Positions 16,786 to 23,551 of a stretch of 64,000 bases of DNA are shown piece by piece. The translations under genes and the position numbers were made by a program. Under the pieces are notes generated by a model that saw only the letters and a list, made by a program, of their open reading frames with translations, did no database searches and was not told the DNA's origin. How positions within the stretch are numbered: position 1 is the stretch's first letter; the number at the start of each line of letters is the position of its first letter. This stretch comes from Gemmatimonadales bacterium (GTDB lineage: Bacteria > Gemmatimonadota > Gemmatimonadetes > Gemmatimonadales > GWC2-71-9): contig JAHBVU010000016.1 of the NCBI GenBank assembly GCA_019637315.1, positions 1 through 64,000 on the forward strand, in the 5' to 3' direction.

Positions 16786-17388
16786 CTAAAACTGAATCGA
16801 AATGCCGCCGCTCAACAGAATGTCATGACGCAACTTCTTGCCGAGCCCGAAATCCGCGCTGTACAGAAAGTCTTCCGCGTCGCCACGGAGGGCGACATTC
16901 TGCCCGACGTTGAGACGAAGGGTGGCTCCGGCCACGCCGCCCACGTAGGAGTCTTTCTCATTGGCCGCGGTGACCGACTTCCCGAACATCACGAGAGCCG
17001 GCCCGCCCCCGATGGCCAGACCGAGCAGCGAACTCTTCGGCGTCAGGTTGAGCATCAACTTGCCGCCACCTGCCCCGAAATAGGTGCCCCGGGCAAACTG
17101 CCCCCCATTGTTGAGGGTCACCCGCATCCGGGCCTGCGAGAACGCCCCAACCGCCTCAAAACCGAGGAGGCCGCCGGACCAGTAGCCCAGGCGCCCACCA
17201 AAGGCGAGCGAGCCGCGCCGTACCGCCTCCCGAGACCCTTCGCGACCGTTCACGTCCAGCGGCGCATAGAGCCCGGCAAAGCCGTTGAGTTCGACACCCT
17301 TGTTCTGCGCGGCGGCCGGCGCCGCCATGACCAGTCCGATCACGATTGCGAGACTGGCCCGCACGGATCGGTTGTTGCTCGCCCCCAT
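16786..17388 (-). CDS. Small outer-membrane beta-barrel protein of unknown role
   Basis: 200 residues. A Sec signal peptide ends at AAPAAAQ. The mature part consists of alternating hydrophobic/polar strands with glycine-rich turns (GFAGLYAPL, GGRLGYWSGGLLGFEAVGAF, GAGGGKLMLNL) and ends in phenylalanine (GGISIQF), the usual signature for barrel assembly by BAM. About eight strands would fit, similar to small OmpA/OprF-like barrels, but no family-specific motif is recognisable. It is transcribed alone, ended by the hairpin at 16752-16776. Confidence 0.7.
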   Translation of the reverse strand: MGASNNRSVRASLAIVIGLVMAAPAAAQNKGVELNGFAGLYAPLDVNGREGSREAVRRGSLAFGGRLGYWSGGLLGFEAVGAFSQARMRVTLNNGGQFARGTYFGAGGGKLMLNLTPKSSLLGLAIGGGPALVMFGKSVTAANEKDSYVGGVAGATLRLNVGQNVALRGDAEDFLYSADFGLGKKLRHDILLSGGISIQF

Positions 17389-17526
17389 GGACTCTCCCCC
17401 TCTGACTGTTTCGATGACCCGCCGTTTTCCCCGGCTGGAAGATAAGACCCGCGCTACCCGGCGCGCACTGCCAGCGTACGCCTACTTCGCAGGCAAGAAG
17501 GCGGCCAGATGCCTCAGTGGCACCCG

Positions 17527-17555
17527 TTGACAAACGGGGCGTCGGATCGTATCGT
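17527..17555 (+). promoter_or_regulatory. Sigma70-like promoter upstream of the rtcB gene group
   Basis: TTGACA (17527-17532) and TATCGT (17550-17555) are separated by exactly 17 bases. The -35 is perfect and the -10 matches four of six positions. Predicted start near 17562, about 250 bases ahead of the first gene of the group. Confidence 0.5.
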
Positions 17556-17612
17556 GTGCCTCCCCGTGAAACCAGCCCCGATGGTCGGGCGCACGGACAA
17601 CGAGGTTTGACT

Positions 17613-17628
17613 TGTGACGCAGATCACC
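17613..17628. promoter_or_regulatory. CRP/FNR-family-like binding palindrome
   Basis: TGTGA-N6-TCACC matches the CRP consensus TGTGA-N6-TCACA at nine of ten defined positions. It lies about 50 bases downstream of the predicted start, where it would repress, or it could serve a second promoter whose -35 is TTGACT at 17608. No regulator gene of this family is in the window. Confidence 0.45.
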
Positions 17629-17751
17629 ATGTCGAGAGACAGCTTCAACCCAGACGCTCGCCGGACCCGGATACCGGGCAGCTTGGCGCGTTTGGAATCC
17701 CGGTGGAGGCCTCGTCACAGTTAGCATTGCCATCGCTACGCTGTGTTCGAT

Positions 17752-17782
17752 GCCCCACCTCGCATCCCGATCGAGGTGGGGC
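17752..17782 (+). terminator. Strong hairpin in the leader upstream of the small gene at 17811
   Basis: GCCCCACCTCG and CGAGGTGGGGC form a perfect 11-bp stem with a 9-base loop, followed by GTTTCGTT. It looks like a rho-independent terminator placed just 28 bases before the next start codon, so it could end a small RNA or act as an attenuator. Confidence 0.6.
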
Positions 17783-17810
17783 GTTTCGTTATTGCGGAGG
17801 AGGAGACTCG

Positions 17811-18137
17811 ATGAGCGAGTCCAACGAGAAGATCGACCATGAGGTATCCGACTCGTCCGATCTCGACCACTTCGAGGTCGAGACCCGGGGACCGAGCTGG
17901 TTGGTGAGCACGGCCATGGCGCGGCACATCGAAACGCAGCTCGATGCCACCCCGCCGGCTGACTGGATCACCTTCGTCGATCTTTCGGGCGCCCGGATCC
18001 GAGTCCGAGCCCGGGCCATCTGGTCGATCAGCCAGAGTACGGAAGCACAACGCGCCGACAGCCACGCCCGCTGGAAGCGCTTGCGAGAGGAACAACGGGC
18101 GCGGGGCGAAGACGGCGACGACCGGCTCGATCTCTGA
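17811..18137 (+). CDS. Uncharacterised 108-residue protein upstream of rtcB
   Basis: The ATG at 17811 has an excellent AGGAGGAG ribosome-binding site eight bases upstream, which is the main support for the gene. The protein starts very acidic (MSESNEKIDHEVSDSSDLDHFEVE), continues with a compact central part (SWLVSTAMARHIETQLD, DWITFVDLSGARIRVRARAIWSISQ) and ends in a charged helix rich in Arg and Glu. No signal peptide, TM helix or known motif. I do not recognise the family. It is on the same strand as rtcB, 66 bases ahead of the small frame at 18204. Confidence 0.65.
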   Translation: MSESNEKIDHEVSDSSDLDHFEVETRGPSWLVSTAMARHIETQLDATPPADWITFVDLSGARIRVRARAIWSISQSTEAQRADSHARWKRLREEQRARGEDGDDRLDL

Positions 18138-18203
18138 TCGGATGGCAGTGCCGAACGTCGGCTGCGCACCGACGCCCGAACAGCACAGGAAGTGAGCTGC
18201 ATC

Positions 18204-18368
18204 ATGTTGAAGCCAACCATCTATCTCCCGTCCCGCCGGCTGATCCTGAGCCCGGCCCCGACGGCTGGGAACGCCGCACCGGCGCCGGTGCGGGAATCCG
18301 GCGATGGTGGACACCGGACCGCGGGGGAGCCCACCTCCCCCGCCACGGCCGCACTGACCGAGGTCTGA
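18204..18368 (+). CDS. Possible 54-residue protein directly ahead of rtcB
   Basis: An ATG preceded by AGGAAG (about 11 bases upstream) opens a 54-codon frame beginning MLKPTIYLPSRRLILSPAP and continuing with a Pro/Ala/Gly-rich tail. The stop lies only 2 bases before the rtcB ATG, so translation of the two would be coupled. The composition is low-complexity and no family is recognised. It might simply be leader sequence; the coupling and ribosome-binding site are the only support. Confidence 0.35.
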   Translation: MLKPTIYLPSRRLILSPAPTAGNAAPAPVRESGDGGHRTAGEPTSPATAALTEV

Positions 18369-18370
18369 CG

Positions 18371-19588
18371 ATGCAGATTTTTGGTGCCCACGACGAAAGG
18401 ACGCTGGCCCAGATCGCGGATGTCGCCTCCCGCGCGGAGCGGGTTGCCCTGATGGCTGACGGACACGTCGGCTATGTGATGCCGATCGGCGGTGTCGCAG
18501 CGTACCAGAACCAGGTGTCGGTGGTCGGCGTGGGGTTCGACATCGCCTGCGGCAACGCAGCAATCCGTACCGACCGCCGCCTGGAAGATCTCGATCCGGA
18601 CTCGGCCCGCCAGCCGGCAGTGCTTGCTGCGCTGGCGGACGCCATCGCGGAGACGGTGAGTTTCGGGGTCGGCCGCAAGAATCGGGCGGACGATGCGCCG
18701 GTGGACCATCCGCTCTTCGAGGACGAAGGATGGGAGGCCGTCCCCGCCCAGCATCGTGACGCCCTGCGCGAGAAGGCCAGGCGCCAGCTCGGCACCGTGG
18801 GCAGCGGCAACCACTACGTCGACGTCTTCGTCGACGAAAGCGATGCCATCTGGGTTGGGGTCCACTTCGGCAGCCGAGGCTTCGGCCATACCGTAGCGTC
18901 CGGGTTCCTGGCATTGGGACAGAACGAGGCATGGGGTGCGCGGGTCCCCGAACGCGAAGTCCTGCTCGACCTGTCGAGCCCGATCGGCCACGACTACTGG
19001 GCCCTGATGACGTTGGCAGGCCGGTACGCCTATGCCGGCCGCGAGTGGGTGGCACGCAAGGTCGTGTCCCTGCTCGGTGGGCAGGAGCTGGAGCTGGTCC
19101 ACAACCACCACAACTTTGCCTGGCGCGAGGAACATGGCGGGCGGGCGCTGGTGGTGATCCGAAAGGGCGCAACCCCGGCGTTCCCGGGTCAGGCCGGCTT
19201 CGTCGGCGGCTCGATGGGCGACAATGCCGTGATCGTTCGCGGGCGAGCCACCGACGATGAACGGGTCCAGGCGTTGCAGGCCGCCGCCCTCTTTTCGACC
19301 GTCCACGGCGCAGGGCGGGTCATGTCACGGTCTCAGGCAGCAGGCAAGCGCGACCGAAAGGGGAAAGTCCTTCGCCCCGGACTGGTCACGCCGTCGATGC
19401 TGCACGGCTGGGTGCGCGAGAAAGGGGTGGTCCTGCGAGGAGGCGGCCTGGACGAGAGCCCGCACGCCTATCGGCGCCTGCCTGAAGTGCTCGCTGCGCA
19501 AGGAGAGACGATCGACATCCGGCACGAACTCCGACCCCTGATCGTCGTGATGGCCGGCGCCGACGAGGTCGATCCCTACAAAGACTGA
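18371..19588 (+). CDS. rtcB: RNA-splicing ligase RtcB
   Basis: 405 residues, the short bacterial RtcB form. The Mn/Zn-binding and catalytic residues are all present: Asp57 and Cys60 in GFDIACGN, Asn146-His147 in GSGNHY, His165 and His173 in VHFGSRGFGH, HNHH at 244-247, and His312 in STVHGAGR, the residue that becomes guanylylated. RtcB joins RNA ends with 2',3'-cyclic phosphate or 3'-phosphate to 5'-OH ends using GTP, in tRNA repair or splicing. A GAGGT element precedes the ATG. There is no rtcA, rtcR or archease gene beside it; instead two small uncharacterised frames precede it. Confidence 0.95.
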   Translation: MQIFGAHDERTLAQIADVASRAERVALMADGHVGYVMPIGGVAAYQNQVSVVGVGFDIACGNAAIRTDRRLEDLDPDSARQPAVLAALADAIAETVSFGVGRKNRADDAPVDHPLFEDEGWEAVPAQHRDALREKARRQLGTVGSGNHYVDVFVDESDAIWVGVHFGSRGFGHTVASGFLALGQNEAWGARVPEREVLLDLSSPIGHDYWALMTLAGRYAYAGREWVARKVVSLLGGQELELVHNHHNFAWREEHGGRALVVIRKGATPAFPGQAGFVGGSMGDNAVIVRGRATDDERVQALQAAALFSTVHGAGRVMSRSQAAGKRDRKGKVLRPGLVTPSMLHGWVREKGVVLRGGGLDESPHAYRRLPEVLAAQGETIDIRHELRPLIVVMAGADEVDPYKD

Positions 19589-19620
19589 CCCGAATCCGGC
19601 CGGCCGACGAGCATACCTCG

Positions 19621-20073
19621 CTAGCCGCGCCGGATCAGCACCACGCCAACCACCAGGAGCAGCGCCCCGGCAATCCGCATCGGCGAGACCTGTGCCACCG
19701 GAAACCCGAGCCACCCGAAGTGATCGAGTGCCAGGGCCGCCAGGAGCTGCCCCGTGACGACCAGTGCCATCAACGTGGCTGCACCAAGTCTGGGCGCCAG
19801 CACGATCATCCCGAGCACATAGACGGCACCGATCACCCCGCCCATGAACATCCATGAAGGGGTTCGGCCCAGCGCGGCCAGCGTCGGGGCGCGGGCCCCC
19901 GACAGTAACGACGCCCCCGCCACGGCAAAGACGACGGCCGTACCGATGACAAAGTTGACGACCGTCGCATGCAGCGGACTGCCAAGCGCCGTCCGCAGGG
20001 AGGTATTGACCCCGGTCTGCACGGACAGGCCAATCCCGAGCAAGAGGGCCACAATGATGCCGAGGACGACCAT
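19621..20073 (-). CDS. DMT-superfamily membrane protein, YdcZ/DUF606 type
   Basis: 150 residues forming five hydrophobic helices. The first is LGIIVALLLGIGLSVQTGVN, with the QTGVNT motif typical of DUF606, followed by HATVVNFVIGTAVVF. Later helices contain GGVIGAVYVLGMIVLAPRLGAATLMALVVTGQL and DHFGWLG, both characteristic of the family. These short proteins are half-size drug/metabolite transporters that are thought to dimerise. Substrate unknown. It stands alone, convergent with rtcB. Confidence 0.88.
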   Translation of the reverse strand: MVVLGIIVALLLGIGLSVQTGVNTSLRTALGSPLHATVVNFVIGTAVVFAVAGASLLSGARAPTLAALGRTPSWMFMGGVIGAVYVLGMIVLAPRLGAATLMALVVTGQLLAALALDHFGWLGFPVAQVSPMRIAGALLLVVGVVLIRRG

Positions 20074-20180
20074 TGATGACTCGTGGCGGAGGACACCCCG
20101 AAGCTGGGAGACCAGGCCGCGAAGCGCAACAGCCGCCCCCCAACCCGCCGGGCGACCTGCGGAGTTCGCGGTGCCGCGTG

Positions 20181-20738
20181 CTAGCTGGATCCTTGCGCCT
20201 CGGCCGACCCGCCGAGGACGGGAGCCGGCTCCGCCAGAAGACCCTCGAGATCGAGCGGGCGGGAGTACATGCCTAACGCACCGTCCGGACCGCGCGGCCA
20301 GGCCTCCTGCGCCCGGTCCCAGTAGAGTTCGATACCGTTCTGATCCGGATCGCGCAGGTAGAGAGCCTCGCTGACACCGTGATCGCTGGCGCCGTCGAGC
20401 TCGATCCGCGCCGCGATGAGACGCCGCAGCGCATCGGCCAGCGCGGCACGGGTCGGGTAGCGGATTGCCACATGAAAGAGTCCGGTCGTCCCTGCTGCCG
20501 GCGGAGGGCCGCCCCGGCTTTCCCAGGTATTGAGGCCGATATGGTGGTGGTACCCGCCCGCCGAGACGAATGCGGCCTGGCTGCCATAGCGCTGCGTCAG
20601 CTCGAAGCCGAGCACCCCGATGTAGAATCCGAGTGCTCGTTCGAGATCAGCAACTTTGAGATGGACGTGCCCGATGTCGGTGCCAGGTGGAATCGGACCG
20701 AAGGCGGGGTTCGAGACAGGATCGGATGCAGGTGCCAT
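20181..20738 (-). CDS. VOC-family (glyoxalase/extradiol dioxygenase fold) protein
   Basis: 185 residues containing two paired beta-alpha-beta-beta-beta modules. The first starts GHVHLKVADLERALGFYIGVLGFELTQR and carries GGYHHHIGLNTW; the second has GLFHVAIRYPTRAALADALRRL and ends YLRDPDQNGIELYWDR. Metal ligands would be His in GHVHLKV, His in YHHHIG or GLFHVA, and Glu in GIELYW. This arrangement matches CatE-like catechol 2,3-dioxygenase homologues. The true substrate of such stand-alone members is usually unknown. The C-terminal 30 residues are a non-conserved tail. Confidence 0.85.
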   Translation of the reverse strand: MAPASDPVSNPAFGPIPPGTDIGHVHLKVADLERALGFYIGVLGFELTQRYGSQAAFVSAGGYHHHIGLNTWESRGGPPPAAGTTGLFHVAIRYPTRAALADALRRLIAARIELDGASDHGVSEALYLRDPDQNGIELYWDRAQEAWPRGPDGALGMYSRPLDLEGLLAEPAPVLGGSAEAQGSS

Positions 20739-20780
20739 CCCAAATTGTACCCGAACCCCTCAGGGCCGGAAAGACGTGCT

Positions 20781-22079
20781 TTACGCGCCGGTCTGGGCGG
20801 ACCGTTCCGCAGCGAGCTGACCCTGCCGCCGCCCGAGCCAGAGCGCCAGGCTGCCCCAGACCAGCGCCAGCGGCACCGCCACCGACGCGAGGCCGGCCAG
20901 GCCCATGCCCAGCTTGCCCAGGAAACTCTCGGTCCAGGCGCCAATCACGTCACCACCGCGATAGACGAAGGTGTCGGTAAAGGCCTTCGACTTGTACTTC
21001 TCCTCCCGGCTCACGACCGTAAACAGTGTCTCACGACCAGGACGGGCCACCGCCCGCTGCAGCGCCTTGAAGATGGCGTCGAAGATCGCGATGGCCGCAA
21101 GCGAGCCGATGATTGCCAACCCGATGAAGCCCATCGCAACGACGAACGGCAGGAGCGCGAGCGCCGTGGCTACGCCGAGACGCTTCATGAGATGACCGGC
21201 AACGACTGCCTGGAGCACCAGCGTCGTCACCTGGGTCAGGAGGTCGAGCTGGGCGAACAGCCCTGTACGGGTATCCAGGTCCGTTCCCATTGCCGCCACC
21301 ATCTGCAGGCGGGTGACGTAAATGAAGGTGCTCAGAATCGTCATCATCAGGACGAACCCGGAGATGCCGAGCAGATACTTCGAGCGGAAGACGGCACGGA
21401 CACCCTCCCACGCCTTTCCGCCGATGACCGTCTGCTCATCTACCGGGGGCGCGACGCGCTCGCCAGGTGCGGCCTCCGACTTGAGGCGGGCCACCACGCC
21501 CGCCGCCCCGATGGCAAGAATCAGGAAACCGGCCGAGACGAGCAGCAGAGCCGGCGTGCCGAGGGGCTTGGCCAGCAGGCTCGCGAGCCAGGGGCCGAAG
21601 ATGGCCCCGAGCGTGCCGCCGACCGCAATGACACCGAAGATCCGCTTGCTCTGCTCGAGCGAGAAGCGGTCGGCCATCAGCGCCCAGAACACCATCGTCG
21701 CGAACAGATTGAAGACGCTGAACCAGACGTAGAATACCTGGCCCGAACGCTCGCCGACCGCCTGCGGTGTCAGAGTGAGGAGGAGATAAAACCCGACCAG
21801 ACTGAGCGCGAAGAATCCGTAAGTGATGCCAACGAAGACGAGGCGGCGGAACCGACTGACCAGGAAGCCGAATGCCGGCGTCACGAAGAAGGTGACCACC
21901 GCGGTCCCGATGAAGAGCCAGCGGATGGCATCCATGCCGCGCTGCATGCCCAGCGCGTCCCGCGCCGGCCGCAGCAGCATCAGCGCTGTCAGAACACAGA
22001 AGAAATAGAAGGCCGCCGCCAGAATCGGCGCGACTTCCTCCCGGCGGACATTGAAAAACCGCTGCAATAATCCTGTCAT
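20781..22079 (-). CDS. MFS-like transporter, NTP/NDP exchanger (Npt) type
   Basis: 432 residues with about twelve TM helices. It begins MTGLLQRFFNVRREEVAPIL with a first helix of the FYFFCVLTALMLLRPARDALG type. This resembles the free-living bacterial relatives of ADP/ATP translocases, where the motif around LRPARDALG is conserved. Other features are FGVIAVGGTLGAIFGPWLASLLAK and REEKYKSKAFTDTFVYRGGDVIGAW, both typical of this subgroup. Free-living bacteria do not import ATP, so a nucleotide substrate should not be assumed. A GAGGCGGGGGC element precedes the ATG. Followed by the VOC gene after a 42-base gap, possibly in one transcript. Confidence 0.75.
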   Translation of the reverse strand: MTGLLQRFFNVRREEVAPILAAAFYFFCVLTALMLLRPARDALGMQRGMDAIRWLFIGTAVVTFFVTPAFGFLVSRFRRLVFVGITYGFFALSLVGFYLLLTLTPQAVGERSGQVFYVWFSVFNLFATMVFWALMADRFSLEQSKRIFGVIAVGGTLGAIFGPWLASLLAKPLGTPALLLVSAGFLILAIGAAGVVARLKSEAAPGERVAPPVDEQTVIGGKAWEGVRAVFRSKYLLGISGFVLMMTILSTFIYVTRLQMVAAMGTDLDTRTGLFAQLDLLTQVTTLVLQAVVAGHLMKRLGVATALALLPFVVAMGFIGLAIIGSLAAIAIFDAIFKALQRAVARPGRETLFTVVSREEKYKSKAFTDTFVYRGGDVIGAWTESFLGKLGMGLAGLASVAVPLALVWGSLALWLGRRQGQLAAERSAQTGA

Positions 22080-22106
22080 GCCCCCGCCTCGTAGAGAGTA
22101 CGCTGC

Positions 22107-23267
22107 TTACTTCTTCGTCGATCGTGCATGCGCGGCTGCCAGAAGCTTCTGCTCCTGCTCGGCGGTCAGGCCGGCCAAGAGCTTCGCTTGCCGAGCAGCC
22201 GGCAGCGTTTTGAACCAGTGGAGCGTGTCCCGCGCGGTGTCGGCAAAGGGCCGGAAGGTGAGCCCCGCCGCAAAAGCGCGATCCCGCTTGAAGTGTGACG
22301 CCTGTGCAAAAGGACCCTCGGTCCAGAACCAGGGAAAGAGCCCGAGCGGGTTGATGCCCTGCTGATTGACGATGGCGCCATCGACCCACGTAAGCTTGAC
22401 CGCCGAACTCGTGACGGCGCGGCAGCCATAGATCATCTCGGCCATGGTAAACGTCTCGAGCGGACCGAGCGCGTTGTAGGGTCCCGTCACCTTGTTCTCG
22501 ACCAGCCGAACACACCACTCCGAGAGATCGCGCGCGTCGATGTACAGCACCGGATCGCTCGGCGTGCCCGGCACCGGCACCTCGCCTCCGCGGTCGATCC
22601 GCACCGGGAAATAGGTAAAGCGGTCGGTCGGATCGCCAGGCCCGACGATCAGGCCGGGGCGGACCAGAGTCGCGTTGCCCGGATAGGATTCGAGCACCGC
22701 CTTCTCACAGAGAGCTTTCAGCGGCCCGTAGTGCTTCCGAGTGTCCTCACTGCCCGGCTCCGTGAGGGGCGACTGAGGGGCATCTTCGCCCACTCCGCCG
22801 GCGGGCCACTTGCCCGAGTACCACGCGTCGTAGATCCCGGCCGTGGACACGAAGAGGTACTGACCGACATTGCCCTTCAGCAACTGCGCCGAGTCGCGAA
22901 CGTGGCGCGGGACGTAGCCGGAATTGTCGATCACCGCGTCCCACGACTTGCCCTTGAGCGCGTCGAGCTTGCCATCCCGGTCGCCGATCAGTTGCTCGAC
23001 CCCGGGAAAGAGATCGGGATTGGTTCGGCCACGGTTGAAGATGGTAACTCGATGACCCCGCTCGACTGCATAACGGACCTGATAGGGGCCGATGAACCCG
23101 GTGCCGCCGAGAATCAGGATGCGCATCGGGGCTCCACTCGGGGAGGCCGACGGCAGCGGGCGAGGGGCAGAACCCGCCGCGGGCGACGCCGACCCGACCA
23201 TCGGCAACGCACCGAGCCCGACAGCCCCCAGAGCAGCGCTCTGAAGGAACTCACGACGATTGGTCAT
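22107..23267 (-). CDS. Tat-exported NAD-dependent epimerase/dehydratase-like protein
   Basis: 386 residues from the ATG at 23267, which gives a classical twin-arginine signal MTNRREFLQSAALGAVGLG. The mature enzyme has the extended-SDR Rossmann motif ILGGTGFIGPYQVRYAVERGH, VFVSTAGIYD-like strand (LFVSTAGIYDAW) and the catalytic YxxxK in HYGPLKALCEK. A typical substrate-binding half follows (VRPGLIVGPGDPTDRF, VLYIDARDLSEWCVRLVENK). Export of a cofactor-loaded oxidoreductase by Tat is sensible. The substrate is probably a sugar or glycoside, as in other secreted members, but that is family inference. Lies 27 bases upstream of the Npt-like gene on the same strand. Confidence 0.85.
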   Translation of the reverse strand: MTNRREFLQSAALGAVGLGALPMVGSASPAAGSAPRPLPSASPSGAPMRILILGGTGFIGPYQVRYAVERGHRVTIFNRGRTNPDLFPGVEQLIGDRDGKLDALKGKSWDAVIDNSGYVPRHVRDSAQLLKGNVGQYLFVSTAGIYDAWYSGKWPAGGVGEDAPQSPLTEPGSEDTRKHYGPLKALCEKAVLESYPGNATLVRPGLIVGPGDPTDRFTYFPVRIDRGGEVPVPGTPSDPVLYIDARDLSEWCVRLVENKVTGPYNALGPLETFTMAEMIYGCRAVTSSAVKLTWVDGAIVNQQGINPLGLFPWFWTEGPFAQASHFKRDRAFAAGLTFRPFADTARDTLHWFKTLPAARQAKLLAGLTAEQEQKLLAAAHARSTKK

Positions 23268-23551
23268 TAATACCCTCGCTACGACAATTGATCCGCCCCA
23301 GAGGGCGTCCGGCCGAATGCCGAGACTTCGAACCCTACGGAAAAGGCTCCGTGCGGGATACAAATTTGTCGTCGGAATTGTGGCCAAATTACCTGAGACA
23401 TGACGAACGGTGCGTTCGAACCCACGAACGGAACCGCCAGACCCCGCCAATAGTACGGGCGAGCGACCGTTATCGTTACTCCGGGTGGCGGGGAGCCATC
23501 GGGTCGACCCCGCCGGGCGGTCTTACTTGTGAAGCCGAGCGGTCGTGATGG
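23268..23551. repeat. Intergenic region with an imperfect 37-base direct repeat
   Basis: No gene is convincing here; a short plus-strand frame has no recognisable features. Bases 23461-23497 and 23537-23573 match at about 27 of 37 positions. The second copy includes the last codons of the downstream-transcribed exchanger gene, so this looks like an old duplication of that gene's end. Confidence 0.4.

Larger units (their letters stand above)
17389..17810. other. 422-base intergenic region with promoter, CRP-like site and hairpin
   Basis: No convincing coding region is seen here. It holds a sigma70-like promoter (17527-17555), a CRP/FNR-like palindrome (17613-17628) and a strong hairpin (17752-17782), all ahead of the small gene at 17811. 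The stretch 17562-17790 could be a long leader or a small RNA. Confidence 0.6.

Noticed and set aside
15168-16913. 581-codon plus-strand frame opposite copA
   Set aside because: copA is complete on the minus strand with all P-type ATPase motifs; the plus frame is its antisense shadow.
17527-17810. tRNA or riboswitch in the leader before the rtcB group
   Set aside because: A GTTCGAT stretch looked like a T-loop, but no cloverleaf, acceptor stem or known aptamer could be formed around it.
20379-22070. 563-codon plus-strand frame opposite the VOC and Npt-like genes
   Set aside because: Very polar, charged, repetitive composition with no domain; it mirrors the real membrane-protein gene on the other strand.
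23288-23548. 86-codon plus-strand frame in the intergenic region
   Set aside because: No ribosome-binding site, no domain, overlaps the imperfect repeat and the end of the exchanger gene.
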